Virus record (IMG/VR): IMGVR_UViG_3300034096_000868
Span: 1 to 64,000 of that record
Strand: one strand, 5' to 3'
Length of the DNA stretch: 64,000 nucleotides
From: a virus
Position numbers and translations under genes: made by a program
The notes under the pieces: generated by a model
The model's database searches: none
Told to the model about the DNA's origin: nothing
Seen by the model: the letters and a program-made list of their open reading frames with translations, nothing else
Shown: one piece after another, positions 52,433-60,307 of the stretch
How positions within the stretch are numbered: position 1 is the stretch's first letter
Layout: every line of letters starts with the position of its first letter

Positions 52433-52672
52433 ATGAAACAAACAGAGATAAAACCAACTAATTTAAATTTTTTATTTATAGACCAAATTGCAAACTTTGC
52501 ACATCTAGTCAAAACGGAAACACAAAGCAAAGATCAGTTTTTAGAAGCAATAAAAAATACTTATTGCTTATCTAATCCAAAAAATAACTTATTCTATATA
52601 GCCACAGAAAAAAGTATTTTTGATACCATAAGGCTAAACAATACAAGAAGCTCAATTTTATTTAACCAATAA
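52433..52672 (+). CDS. Hypothetical 79-aa protein
   Basis: A small helical protein (NLNFLFIDQIANFAHLVKTE, then KSIFDTIRLNNTRSS). It is in the run of short early genes, 12 bases after its neighbour. No recognised motif. Confidence 0.52.
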   Translation: MKQTEIKPTNLNFLFIDQIANFAHLVKTETQSKDQFLEAIKNTYCLSNPKNNLFYIATEKSIFDTIRLNNTRSSILFNQ

Positions 52673-52688
52673 CACAAAACACAGACTA

Positions 52689-52973
52689 ATGAACCATATA
52701 GTAATACAAGAAACTGGCAAACAAAATTTACGCCAACTAGTAATAAAACACGAGATATTTAAACACAGAGAATTTGTCGCACTCCATGACATGGAAAAGC
52801 TAATCATACGTAAACCTTATCAAATGGAGGATAAAAAAACTTATGTGTTTTCAAATAACAAAAGTTATTGTTACGGAACTATTCAAAGCAATGTAGAACC
52901 AGGCAAGTACCTCATAGACGAGGAAGAAAGCAACGAAGACCAATTAATCATCTATTACGAAGATAAAATTTAA
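52689..52973 (+). CDS. Hypothetical 94-aa protein
   Basis: A mixed alpha/beta protein with HEIFKHREFVALHDMEKLII and an acidic C-terminus (DEEESNEDQLIIYYEDKI). Preceded by AACACAAAACACAGACTA. Function unknown. Confidence 0.52.
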   Translation: MNHIVIQETGKQNLRQLVIKHEIFKHREFVALHDMEKLIIRKPYQMEDKKTYVFSNNKSYCYGTIQSNVEPGKYLIDEEESNEDQLIIYYEDKI

Positions 52974-52996
52974 TAATTAAAATCAAAACACAGACA

Positions 52997-53080
52997 ATGG
53001 AAAAGGATATATATAAAGCATTTATTTACGTTACGTTCTGCATAGGAGCAGTAGCAGTAATTTACAATCTATTCAATTAA
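52997..53080 (+). CDS. Tiny membrane protein, 27 aa
   Basis: MEKDIYKAFIYVTFCIGAVA and a further 7 residues: one transmembrane helix with a charged N-terminus. Both the preceding leader (AAAACACAGACA) and spacing (23 bases after the upstream stop, 11 before the next ATG) match the other early genes, which supports it being real. Confidence 0.42.
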   Translation: MEKDIYKAFIYVTFCIGAVAVIYNLFN

Positions 53081-53091
53081 AACACAAAACA

Positions 53092-53319
53092 ATGCACACA
53101 AAAATAAATCTAAAAGACTTAGGGCAAGATATGAAAGTACTTTTTATATCTTCTGATGGTGAAATTCTAAACACAGACCACAATGCTAAAGCCTTTATAG
53201 GCAAGTTTGTAGATACAAGTAAGCTAAATGTAGGAGATAGCATAAGAATAGGTGCAATAGGCACAAAATACACGAAATATGAGGGATTAATAATCGAAAA
53301 AATAACACGAAACGCATAA
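53092..53319 (+). CDS. Hypothetical 75-aa protein
   Basis: A beta-rich small protein (MKVLFISSDGEILNTDHNAK, LNVGDSIRIGAIGTKYTKYE), possibly one OB- or SH3-like barrel. One base separates its stop from the next start. Function unknown. Confidence 0.52.
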   Translation: MHTKINLKDLGQDMKVLFISSDGEILNTDHNAKAFIGKFVDTSKLNVGDSIRIGAIGTKYTKYEGLIIEKITRNA

Positions 53320-53320
53320 T

Positions 53321-53722
53321 ATGACAAACACAATACATAATAAGCTCAAAAAAATAGAATTGCTACAAATCGAATTGAATAGCATTCAAGAAAAAATTAT
53401 GCAAATAAATAGATTTATGGCAGATACTCACAATCTAAATATTCAAAACACAAATCTAACTTTGTCTTTCAAAAAAAAAGATGAAGAACATGGAGATAAA
53501 AACACAGAAACTTCATGGATAGATATTGAAAGACAAAAATTCTTAAAAAGTCATTTTTTGTTTATGTTTGATACTACTCCAGACAATACTTCAAAACACA
53601 CACACTCCATAGACATTGAAATAAACAACACGCTATTAGCAGTAATAATTGACACTATAAATGCCAATCTGCATGAACGTAAAAAATCTATATTATTTGA
53701 ACTTAAAAACTTACTTAAATGA
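53321..53722 (+). CDS. Hypothetical 133-aa protein
   Basis: A coiled-coil N-terminus (KLKKIELLQIELNSIQEKIM) followed by a beta/alpha part with THSIDIEINNTLLAVIIDTI and a C-terminal helix. The next gene overlaps by 4 bases. Function unknown. Confidence 0.52.
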   Translation: MTNTIHNKLKKIELLQIELNSIQEKIMQINRFMADTHNLNIQNTNLTLSFKKKDEEHGDKNTETSWIDIERQKFLKSHFLFMFDTTPDNTSKHTHSIDIEINNTLLAVIIDTINANLHERKKSILFELKNLLK

Positions 53723-53931
53723 TTTTCATGCCTAGAGTTATAGCAGAAAGTATTTGCGACACAAAAACAGAAGCAAATATCATAGAGCAACTAGATGCTA
53801 AAGCAGAAAGGATGCTACTAGATAAGAAAATATGGCAACAAATAATGGTGGATGATCCAACCGAAAACTTAAAAAAACTAATGCTACAATGGAAAATACA
53901 AATACAATTACGAAGCTCCCAGCCACAATAG
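53719..53931 (+). CDS. Hypothetical 70-aa protein
   Basis: Helical, charged; contains EANIIEQLDAKAERMLLDKK. It overlaps its neighbours by 4 and 43 bases. An internal ATG at 53728 is possible. No family recognised. Confidence 0.45.
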   Translation: MIFMPRVIAESICDTKTEANIIEQLDAKAERMLLDKKIWQQIMVDDPTENLKKLMLQWKIQIQLRSSQPQ

Positions 53932-54125
53932 GTAAACACAAAACACACACATTAAAGCTATATTTCAAACACATGGAGTTGAAAGCCAGTCTTAATGAAA
54001 CCTTTGAACTAGAAGCTCTATATAAGTACCTGAATGAACAAGAACAAGAGCAATCACTGAAATACCTCAATAAAAAAGGCTATAATTTAACTAATCAAAC
54101 AATTTTAATAAATAAATGCAAATGA
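53889..54125 (+). CDS. Hypothetical 78-aa protein
   Basis: A small protein with a basic centre (GKHKTHTLKLYFKHMELKAS) and a helical Gln/Glu-rich C-terminus (LYKYLNEQEQEQSLKYLNKK). It overlaps the upstream gene by 43 bases and the downstream one by 10. Function unknown. Confidence 0.45.
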   Translation: MENTNTITKLPATIGKHKTHTLKLYFKHMELKASLNETFELEALYKYLNEQEQEQSLKYLNKKGYNLTNQTILINKCK

Positions 54126-54385
54126 AAACAATTAAAATAGGCAGAATAGAAATTGAAGTAAAAGACGGTGATTATATAATGTTTAATGGTTCAGTTTATC
54201 AATTTGTTACTGGAGATATGAGAACATTAAAACACGAAGGATTTAATATTTACACTAGTTTACGTATGCCAAATACATTGGTTAAAAAAATAAATTTTAG
54301 TGAATTAAAACAAGTAGATTTAATTTCTAATGGAATGGTAATCAAAAAATGGTTTTTTAACAATCAAAATAAAACATCATGCTAA
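54116..54385 (+). CDS. Hypothetical 89-aa protein
   Basis: A beta-rich protein (TIKIGRIEIEVKDGDYIMFN, VYQFVTGDMRTL, VDLISNGMVIKKWFF). ATG 54122 is an alternative start two codons in. It overlaps the next gene by 7 bases. Function unknown. Confidence 0.52.
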   Translation: MQMKTIKIGRIEIEVKDGDYIMFNGSVYQFVTGDMRTLKHEGFNIYTSLRMPNTLVKKINFSELKQVDLISNGMVIKKWFFNNQNKTSC

Positions 54386-54711
54386 ACTATATATTATTTC
54401 AAAACCCAAAAGACACGTATTCTGGACTGCCCCATGCAAGTTGTATGATTTACAAACCAGGACAACAGCTAATCAATTACAACCTAAGTAATTCTGATGT
54501 AAAAGATAAGCCATTTCTCAATACAGAACTACTTGGTAGAATCATAAAAGCTAAAATTGATAAACTCAATTACTCTATTCAGTACGCATACTGGATGCAC
54601 TCTAAGATTTACGGAGTAAAAAGAAACTTTGAGGAATTTAGGATCAATAAAACTCACTATGAAAAAGTAATTCTAGCAAAGAAAATCAAAACACAAAATA
54701 AATTTTCTTAA
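54379..54711 (+). CDS. Hypothetical 110-aa protein
   Basis: MLNYILFQNPKDTYSGLPHA; mixed fold with a helical C-terminal half rich in Lys and Tyr (IIKAKIDKLNYSIQYAYWMH). Last gene before the promoter at 54730. Function unknown. Confidence 0.52.
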   Translation: MLNYILFQNPKDTYSGLPHASCMIYKPGQQLINYNLSNSDVKDKPFLNTELLGRIIKAKIDKLNYSIQYAYWMHSKIYGVKRNFEEFRINKTHYEKVILAKKIKTQNKFS

Positions 54712-54729
54712 ATTATTAATGAAAAATAT

Positions 54730-54759
54730 TTTGCATTTAATAAAATTTAATTATATTTG
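54730..54759 (+). promoter_or_regulatory. Promoter of recombination gene set
   Basis: TTTG 54730-54733, 18 bases, TATATTTG 54752-54759. The region around the -33 box (ATATTTTGCATTTAATAAAA) repeats that of the early promoter at 50280. It drives the 112-aa gene, the annealing protein and the exonuclease, and possibly array 2. Confidence 0.65.
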
Positions 54760-54779
54760 CACTGCTAAAAAATAATATT

Positions 54780-55118
54780 ATGGACAAAAATAAATACAAT
54801 CACTTAGACAACTTCATTAAACTAGAAGAAGAACTACAATCTATACTAGAACGCTATCCATACGTTGAAAAAATCAATTTAGTTTACGAACCTAATAGAT
54901 TATCACAAAACAATCTAAATGCCTTAGAATTAGCTTATAGCAACTCTGATGCACAGATAGTAAACAACGAACATTCAGGAGAATTTGAAAGCTATTTTAT
55001 GATGAAATCTAACAAGCTAGAAATGTGTACTTGGAATGGAATAGCTCCAATGAGTGATGCTGATAAAAAAGAGGAACTAGGGATTGAAAGACTAGAAGAA
55101 GAAAGACAATCAAATTAA
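54780..55118 (+). CDS. Hypothetical 112-aa protein
   Basis: An acidic, mostly helical protein (NHLDNFIKLEEELQSILERY) with a C-terminal ADKKEELGIERLEEERQSN coil. It is the first gene of the recombination transcript, 25 bases before the annealing protein. A small partner of that protein is plausible; no motif supports it. Confidence 0.55.
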   Translation: MDKNKYNHLDNFIKLEEELQSILERYPYVEKINLVYEPNRLSQNNLNALELAYSNSDAQIVNNEHSGEFESYFMMKSNKLEMCTWNGIAPMSDADKKEELGIERLEEERQSN

Positions 55119-55143
55119 TTAATCAAAACACAAATACTAAAAA

Positions 55144-55782
55144 ATGTCAGACAATAAACCACAAATATCACTTATTAAGAAAAGCGATTTAACTTTATGC
55201 GATTCTCAATTACTTTCTGAAAATCAACTGCAATTCATATTAAGACCTACTCCAGAGAAATTCAAACGTAAAAGACCTGCTAAAGGTGGTGGAACGTGGG
55301 ATTATGTTTCAGTAGGCTATATCCAAAAAGCACTTAACCTTATGTTTGGTTGGGATTGGGATTTTGAAGTTACAGAGCAAATTGTGAACATAGATGCTAA
55401 AGAGGTGATTTGCAAAGGTAGATTGACTGTAAGAATAGTTAAGGACGGTCAAACTAGAACGATAACTAAAACTCAATTTGGCAATAAAGATATAATGTTT
55501 AGAAAAGATGGCAATATCCCATTATCTCTAGGAAATGATCTAAAATCTGCTGCATCCGATGCACTTAAAAAATGTGCATCCATGCTAGGGATTGCTCAAG
55601 ATGTTTATAATGCTACTGAATTTAAAGAAGTAGTTATTGAAGAAACAATATTTAAAGACGTGGCACAAATGCTTACTAATTGCGAAAGTGCAGATGAAGT
55701 AGATGCTGTTTATTTCATGCTTAACGAGGAGGAGCAAGAGAAATATTTGCCACTTATAAATAGATTGAAAAATGGATTTTAA
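55144..55782 (+). CDS. Rad52-family single-strand annealing protein
   Basis: A 212-residue annealing recombinase of the Rad52/Rad22-like phage group. Evidence: KRKRPAKGGGTWDYVSVGYI with LNLMFGWDWDFEVTEQIVNI (about 45-85), the beta-hairpin EVICKGRLTVRIVKDGQTRT, and the signature LGNDLKSAASDALKKCASML (about 130-150) followed by GIAQDVYNA. It pairs complementary single strands made by the exonuclease encoded next (overlap 11 bases), a red-alpha/beta-like set. It could also help cassette and genome exchange between phages. Confidence 0.82.
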   Translation: MSDNKPQISLIKKSDLTLCDSQLLSENQLQFILRPTPEKFKRKRPAKGGGTWDYVSVGYIQKALNLMFGWDWDFEVTEQIVNIDAKEVICKGRLTVRIVKDGQTRTITKTQFGNKDIMFRKDGNIPLSLGNDLKSAASDALKKCASMLGIAQDVYNATEFKEVVIEETIFKDVAQMLTNCESADEVDAVYFMLNEEEQEKYLPLINRLKNGF

Positions 55783-56692
55783 CGATTACCTATTTAGAAG
55801 CCACATGGTTGGCAATATCATTTGTTCATCAAATCCTTTAACCGAAAACCAAAAGGCTAAATTTGAGGAACTACATCAAAGATTTATAGGTAATGGAAAG
55901 CCATTAACTCCTAACCAAGACGCAGAGTACATATCTTTACGACACAAAGACAATGAATCTAAGATTATCAAATTCACAGATACTGCAAAGAACGCTCTAG
56001 CTGATATAGTTTTTTACGAAACTACTGGCCGAAAAAACTTACTAGATATTAAGAATTTCAAAAAAGGTATTATACGCGAAAAAGAATCAAGAGATTTGCT
56101 TTCTGCAGTTGCCGGAATACTTTTTACAAAAGATGATGAAAGACGTTCTAATCAGTGGGTAACTGGGAAAAGAGATATTAAATTTGACATTATCCTAGAT
56201 ATTAAAAACTCATTTAGCCTAGAATCATTTAGAAAACATTTACTAGAAAGCACCAATGCAATATACTTAAGTCAAATGGATTGCTATATGGAGCTATGGG
56301 ATAGCAAAAATTCAATAATTTGCCATTGCTTGATAGATACTCCAATACAACTTGTAAACAACGAAATTAGAGCATTATCTTACAAAGTAGATTTATATAA
56401 TCCTGGTGGAGATATTTATGATGATAGAATACCCGAAGTGAAGTCTGTAATACAAAATCATATCTTTACTCGTAAAGGACTAGAAGAATATTGTCAGCAG
56501 TCTACAAATATTTTTATAGAATGGTTTGATGATTTCAAAGAGATACCAAAAGAGCAAAGGGTTCACATGATTGAGCATCCATTTAGCCAAGATAGAATTG
56601 AACAAAGAAATGAGTGTATCATTAAAGCTAGGGAGTACATGAATACAATTAAACCTACTAATAAAATTATAAATTTAAAAGATTATTTATGA
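55772..56692 (+). CDS. PD-(D/E)XK exonuclease
   Basis: A 306-residue nuclease partner of the annealing protein. Catalytic pattern: REKESRDLLSAVAG (Glu in the first helix, about 115), KRDIKFDIILDIKNSFSLES with D and DIK (about 142-160; motif D-x-n-DxK), and LSQMDCYMELWDSKNSIICH (Q and Y helix, typical of YqaJ/lambda-exonuclease-like folds). It would resect double-strand ends so that the Rad52-like protein can anneal them. It overlaps the upstream gene by 11 bases and the downstream gene by 4. Confidence 0.75.
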   Translation: MDFNDYLFRSHMVGNIICSSNPLTENQKAKFEELHQRFIGNGKPLTPNQDAEYISLRHKDNESKIIKFTDTAKNALADIVFYETTGRKNLLDIKNFKKGIIREKESRDLLSAVAGILFTKDDERRSNQWVTGKRDIKFDIILDIKNSFSLESFRKHLLESTNAIYLSQMDCYMELWDSKNSIICHCLIDTPIQLVNNEIRALSYKVDLYNPGGDIYDDRIPEVKSVIQNHIFTRKGLEEYCQQSTNIFIEWFDDFKEIPKEQRVHMIEHPFSQDRIEQRNECIIKAREYMNTIKPTNKIINLKDYL

Positions 56693-56991
56693 GAATAGAA
56701 TCGCAAGGCACAAAAAACTTTAAGAAATTCATGCTTAAAGCAAAAAAAATAAATTATAGCAAGAATTTGAAAAACTTAAAAAATGAATTTAAGCTAGATG
56801 ACAGGCAGTATGATTTGCTATATAGATACTTAATTATGGTATTTTGCAAGCCTACAATTCAAGTTTATATTGGTGGATCAGAAATACCTCATATAAAGAA
56901 GAATATTGAGAAAGCAAATCAGATATACTTGTACGCACAAGCATTTGTTAGTGAGAATAAAATATTGCTTAATCAAGAAATAATTGATTAA
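56689..56991 (+). CDS. Hypothetical 100-aa protein ending in array 2
   Basis: A very basic, helical protein (KNFKKFMLKAKKINYSKNLK, LDDRQYDLLYRYLIMVFCKP). Its stop TAA (56989-56991) is the first TAACGG box of array 2, so it is the last resident gene before the cassettes and may have lost its original 3' end. A nucleic-acid binding role is possible from charge only. Confidence 0.55.
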   Translation: MRIESQGTKNFKKFMLKAKKINYSKNLKNLKNEFKLDDRQYDLLYRYLIMVFCKPTIQVYIGGSEIPHIKKNIEKANQIYLYAQAFVSENKILLNQEIID

Positions 56992-57007
56992 CGGAGCAAT
57001 TTTGCTC

Positions 57008-57129
57008 AACGTCCGAGTGCTTGGCGAAGTTGCCGAACACAAAAGTTAAACTGAAAAACAAAAGTTGAAATTATGGATAAAGTTGAATTGAAAGACGAAA
57101 CGGCAATTTTGCCAAACCCGTGTTATGTG
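57008..57129. other. attC-like recombination site A
   Basis: Left box AACG, arm CTTGGCGAAGTTGCCG pairs with CGGCAATTTTGCCAAACCCG, right box GTTATGTG at 57122-57129. The loop and the right arm contain the ATG and first 16 codons of the methyltransferase gene. A small remnant, TAACGGAGCAATTTTGCT, precedes it and may be what remains of an older site. Confidence 0.75.
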
Positions 57130-57696
57130 CTGGGCGGTTTAAAGAAGTATTCTGTTATTTACGCTGACCCTGCTTGGAGTTACGATTTTAAAGAGCCTAC
57201 TGCATCCAAAGGTGGGGCGAAAGGAAGTGGTTATTCAGCAGGTGTTAATTACTACTATGGAACAATGACAACTAAACAGATACTTGAATTGCCTGTAAAA
57301 AACATTTGCGAAAAGGATTGTGTGCTTTTTCTATGGGCGACTAATCCGCTTTTACCCGAAGCCTTAGAAACGATGAAGGCTTGGGGGTTCAAATACAAAA
57401 CGATGATTACTTGGCACAAAGAACGATGCAAAGGAATGGGATATTGGTTTCGTGGGCATACCGAACATATTTTAGTAGGGGTAAAAGGGAATGTAAAAGC
57501 GTTTCGTTCTTTGGAACACAATATAAAAAAGTTGCCCGTAGAAAAGCATAGCAAAAAGCCTGATGAATTTAGGCAAATGATTGAAGCAGTTACAGGCAAT
57601 TTAGGAAATAGAATAGAATTGTTTGCAAGGAATAACCACGAGGGATGGGATGCTTGGGGAAATGAAGTAGGTTCGTCTGTCGAAGTAGGATGGTAG
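57073..57696 (+). CDS. MT-A70-family adenine methyltransferase (cassette)
   Basis: 207 residues. The MT-A70 catalytic motif appears as ADPAW (YSVIYADPAWSYDF, about 26-39; DPPW is commoner), followed by YYYGTMTTKQILELP, CVLFLWATNPLLPEALETMK, GYWFRGHTEHILVGVKG and KPDEFRQMIEAVTGN with ELFARNNHEGWDAWGNE at the end, all family-typical. It probably methylates adenine in DNA. ATG 57073 lies in the attC-like loop; GTG 57127 at the right box is an alternative, which would drop 18 non-conserved residues. First payload of array 2; no restriction enzyme nearby. Confidence 0.85.
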   Translation: MDKVELKDETAILPNPCYVLGGLKKYSVIYADPAWSYDFKEPTASKGGAKGSGYSAGVNYYYGTMTTKQILELPVKNICEKDCVLFLWATNPLLPEALETMKAWGFKYKTMITWHKERCKGMGYWFRGHTEHILVGVKGNVKAFRSLEHNIKKLPVEKHSKKPDEFRQMIEAVTGNLGNRIELFARNNHEGWDAWGNEVGSSVEVGW

Positions 57697-57705
57697 CCTT
57701 GCACA

Positions 57706-57834
57706 TAACGGTCTAGGGCTTGACGCAGGTAGGAATAGAAAGCATAATTGCTTGTTTACTTACCAATGCTGAAAAGAGTGCTAAAGCCGAATAAAGCACC
57801 AAAGCCCTACTTGCGTTCAAACCCTTGTTATATG
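57706..57834. other. attC-like recombination site B
   Basis: TAACGGTCTAGGGCTTGACGCAGGTAGG against CCCTACTTGCGTTCAAACCC (read in two arms of 10 or more pairs), loop of about 70 bases, right box GTTATATG at 57827-57834. The cassette before it closes with GCCTTGCACATAAC, complement of its own left end at 57122. Confidence 0.75.
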
Positions 57835-57878
57835 CCGTTTTTATCGGCTCAAATTTTTAACTTTTAAATAATAAATAT

Positions 57879-58214
57879 ATGTCTAAAATAACACAAGAAG
57901 ATTATACAAAAGCACTTGAAACTATTAAAAAATTTCAATGTCAATGCTCAAAATGCGGAACACAATTTGGTGATAGGTGGGAATGGAATGCAAATTCATT
58001 CAAACTACAATTAAATATAGATTGCCAAAGTACAGACGCTTTATTTGGCGAAAAAGCAAATGAAATAGGGTTTAATCATCCTGCAATAGAAAAAGGTGCA
58101 GGGTATCAAAGATTAACGATTTCAAGCGGTAGAGAATTGCCTTATAGACTTTGTCCATCTTGTCATAGAAAGTTTTTTCGTCTTATAGGGGACTTTCTGC
58201 AAAATGGCATATAA
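57879..58214 (+). CDS. Cassette protein with zinc-ribbon, 111 aa
   Basis: Two cysteine pairs, CQCSKC near residue 21-26 and CPSCH near residue 95-99, look like a zinc ribbon flanking a beta-rich middle (NSFKLQLNIDCQSTDALFGE). It may bind nucleic acid or protein. The stop TAA is the left box of site C. Family not recognised. Confidence 0.66.
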   Translation: MSKITQEDYTKALETIKKFQCQCSKCGTQFGDRWEWNANSFKLQLNIDCQSTDALFGEKANEIGFNHPAIEKGAGYQRLTISSGRELPYRLCPSCHRKFFRLIGDFLQNGI

Positions 58215-58308
58215 CGTGATGCGGCTTTGTGTCTGTTTGCCCCTTGCTCAAAGTTTCAAGTTATCACAAATGTTGATGGGGCAAATAGCACAAAACCGCT
58301 GTTATAGG
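58212..58308. other. attC-like recombination site C
   Basis: TAACGTGAT, arm GCGGCTTTGTGTCTGTTTGC pairs with GCAAATAGCACAAAACCGC, right box GTTATAGG at 58301-58308. The arms are among the best matched in the window, with unpaired bases on one side only. Confidence 0.78.
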
Positions 58309-58354
58309 CAGTAGGGATTTTTAGCAGAATGTTTAATTTAAAAACAAATAAAAA

Positions 58355-58792
58355 ATGAACAACTTAAAAACAAAAGAAGATAGACAAGAAGCTATCAAAC
58401 AAATTGAAAAAAGTTTTTTAACTACAATCAAAAGTAATGGGCTTGAACTTTCAGAAGAAGCTGTTTGCAGAATAAACCAAAATAGTATTGAACTTGGTAT
58501 TTGTGCAATAGGAAAGTATGCTGAAAAAGGTTATCAAATGGCTTTTGCATCGGCTATTGAATTGTATGCAAAAAGCTATGATGATGAACTTGGATTTGGA
58601 AGAAAAGAAAACGAAATAAACTTTGGTAGTTCTGGTTCTTTTAATCCATCTGAACGAGAAAGTTATTGGAGAACTATACACGCTGCATCTGTATTGAAAA
58701 ATTGGGATATTGTTTCAGAAATTGTAAATACCCATTGCAAAATGTATTGTGATTTGAGCAAGAAAATCTTTGAGGTAAATGTTCAATCGTAG
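58355..58792 (+). CDS. Cassette protein, 145 aa, unknown
   Basis: An all-helical protein (EDRQEAIKQIEKSFLTTIKS, KGYQMAFASAIELYAKSYDD), with a Gly/Asn/Ser turn region near 100 and a helical end with several Cys (NTHCKMYCDLSKK). No motif recognised. Its stop lies 19 bases before site D. Confidence 0.65.
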   Translation: MNNLKTKEDRQEAIKQIEKSFLTTIKSNGLELSEEAVCRINQNSIELGICAIGKYAEKGYQMAFASAIELYAKSYDDELGFGRKENEINFGSSGSFNPSERESYWRTIHAASVLKNWDIVSEIVNTHCKMYCDLSKKIFEVNVQS

Positions 58793-58809
58793 CACGTCTG
58801 CCCTATTGC

Positions 58810-58937
58810 CTACGTTGAGCATATACGAAGGCAGGGCTTTGAAACTCAAATGCTCGTTTACTTCCGAAAGTTTAATCAACATATAAAAGCTGAAAGTTTG
58901 CACTTCTGCCCTGCTTTTGTATATGTATTGTTGGCAG
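58810..58937. other. attC-like recombination site D
   Basis: Left box CTACG (one A shorter than the others), arm CATATACGAAGGCAGGGC pairs with GCCCTGCTTTTGTATATG, right box GTTGGCAG at 58930-58937. The box deletion may weaken recombination at this end. Confidence 0.72.
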
Positions 58938-58973
58938 TAGTGCTTTTTGTCAAACTAGAATAAATTTAAGAAT

Positions 58974-59264
58974 ATGGAATTATGTAATTTTTCAAAGGCT
59001 TGGGTTGGTAATTGTAAAAATGAAAAACCTTGCAAAGAACACGCTGAAATTAAATGCGGTTCTTGTGGTGAGCCTGCCACAAGAGAATGTGCTGAAACTG
59101 GTCAATTTGTTTGCGGTGTTCCTCTGTGTGATAATTGTGAGCATACTATCTACGAAGATGGTACAAATGGAGGTATTGGTTTTAATCAACAACGACCACA
59201 CGAAGGAATGAAGTCACATTGTAAAAAGTCAGAACAAAAATTTAAAAGCTGGTATGAGCGGTAG
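58974..59264 (+). CDS. Cassette Cys-rich zinc-binding protein, 96 aa
   Basis: Eleven cysteines, with CGSCGEPATREC, CGVPLCDNC and a His in between (KEHAE, CEHTIY, KSHCKK), arranged like a double zinc finger of B-box/treble-clef type. Probably a binding module rather than an enzyme. The stop is followed after 19 bases by site E. Confidence 0.66.
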   Translation: MELCNFSKAWVGNCKNEKPCKEHAEIKCGSCGEPATRECAETGQFVCGVPLCDNCEHTIYEDGTNGGIGFNQQRPHEGMKSHCKKSEQKFKSWYER

Positions 59265-59283
59265 TGTCGGTAGCATTACTGCC

Positions 59284-59369
59284 AACGTTTTGCAGATTGG
59301 CGAAGTTGCAAAATTGCGTTGGATTTGTGCGGTGGGATTTTGCAATTTTTGCCAATGTGCTGTTATCAG
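59284..59369. other. attC-like recombination site E
   Basis: AACGTTTTGCAG, arms TTGGCGAAGTTGCAAAAT and ATTTTGCAATTTTTGCCAA, right box GTTATCAG at 59362-59369. The loop GCGTTGGATTTGTGCGGTGG is nearly the same as in site 1 (GCGTTGGCTTGTGCGGTCGG), so some sites are related by descent. Confidence 0.77.
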
Positions 59370-59403
59370 CAGTTCTTTTTTCACACTTAAATAATTATCA
59401 AAA

Positions 59404-59805
59404 ATGAATACATTAAAATTAACACTAAAAAAACAATGGTTTGACCTTATCAAAGAAGGTATCAAAACCGAAGAGTACAGAGAAATAAAGCCTTATTGGT
59501 TTGAAAGATTAGTTTTTCAATATGAAAAGGCTTTTAAATATTGCACTGGATATGATTACAAGCAACAACTTTATGTAAACGAAGGAATACAACATACTCT
59601 TTCTGAAAGTAAAAAATCAATGGTTGCAATGAAACCTTTTGACTTTGTAGAATTTACAAATGGATATAATTCTACAAGCCCAAAAATCACTTTAGAGTGT
59701 CAAAATATTATAATTGGGCAAGGATTAGAAGAATGGGGAGCAGTCAAGGGCGAAAGATATTTTATAATCAAACTCGGTCGTGAGGTTGGTCGGCAGAATT
59801 GCTGA
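59404..59805 (+). CDS. ASCH-domain protein (cassette)
   Basis: A 133-residue PUA-like ASCH domain. LKLTLKKQWFDLIKEGIKTE with EYREIKPYWFERL (residues 4-36) is the conserved family opening (LxLKxxWFDxIxxGxKTEEYRE), followed by PFDFVEFTNGYNSTSPKITL and the closing beta strand WGAVKGERYFIIKLG. ASCH proteins bind RNA or modified nucleotides. A role in protecting or regulating phage RNA is inference. Confidence 0.82.
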   Translation: MNTLKLTLKKQWFDLIKEGIKTEEYREIKPYWFERLVFQYEKAFKYCTGYDYKQQLYVNEGIQHTLSESKKSMVAMKPFDFVEFTNGYNSTSPKITLECQNIIIGQGLEEWGAVKGERYFIIKLGREVGRQNC

Positions 59806-59806
59806 T

Positions 59807-59934
59807 AACGGTTCGCAGCTATATTTAGTTGCGGATTTAGAATCACAAATTATCAAATTAGTAATAACTTAAATAGAAAGAAAAATGTCAAAGAAACCAC
59901 AGAAACCGCAATTGAATATAGCTGTTGTTAGCGG
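59807..59934. other. attC-like recombination site F (duplicate of site 5)
   Basis: Identical to site 5: AACGG at 59807, arms CAGCTATATTTAGTTGCGG and CCGCAATTGAATATAGCTG, right box GTTAGCGG at 59927-59934. The base before AACGG differs from copy 1 (GAT here, ACC there), which marks the crossover point. Confidence 0.77.
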
Positions 59935-60091
59935 TAGTTTTTATTGGGTTCGTCCGTTCCATAAAGACGAGTTTGAACCTGCTAAATGTAAAGAACTATA
60001 CGGAACAGATAAGCTATATTTTTTTTTCACAAATGGAAGTCGAATGGAAGTTGAACGTGCTTGGGAAGTAGAGCCGTTAAATTACCGCTAA
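59885..60091 (+). CDS. Duplicated cassette protein, copy 2 (68 aa)
   Basis: Same 68 residues as the protein at 18288, including the N-terminal part encoded by the hairpin right arm. The identical DNA block is 291 bp (59807-60097 against 18210-18500) and ends in the left boxes at both sides. Neighbouring cassettes are different in the two arrays, so this cassette moved on its own. Confidence 0.68.
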   Translation: MSKKPQKPQLNIAVVSGSFYWVRPFHKDEFEPAKCKELYGTDKLYFFFTNGSRMEVERAWEVEPLNYR

Positions 60092-60216
60092 CGTTTTCGG
60101 GCTTTGCGTAGTAGGGGATTAAATGCACTACGCTTGGTCTTAGCACAAATGTTTATTAGAAGCAGATAGTTTGGTTTAGCACTATCGCCCCTATTACGCA
60201 AAGCCCGTGTTATATG
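60089..60216. other. attC-like recombination site G
   Basis: TAACGTTTT, arm CGGGCTTTGCGTAGTAGGGG pairs with CCCCTATTACGCAAAGCCCG (nearly perfect, 20 bases), loop of about 70 bases, right box GTTATATG at 60209-60216. Confidence 0.8.
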
Positions 60217-60307
60217 AAGGTGGGATTTTCACGCACTACACTTAAATAGAAGCACGTAAAAAGAAAAAGAAAAAATGAGCGTGGGAAACAATTTAATTTA
60301 AACAAAA

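Noticed and set aside
57255-57704. 149-aa minus-strand frame over the MT-A70 gene
   Set aside because: Antisense to a clear methyltransferase with all family motifs.
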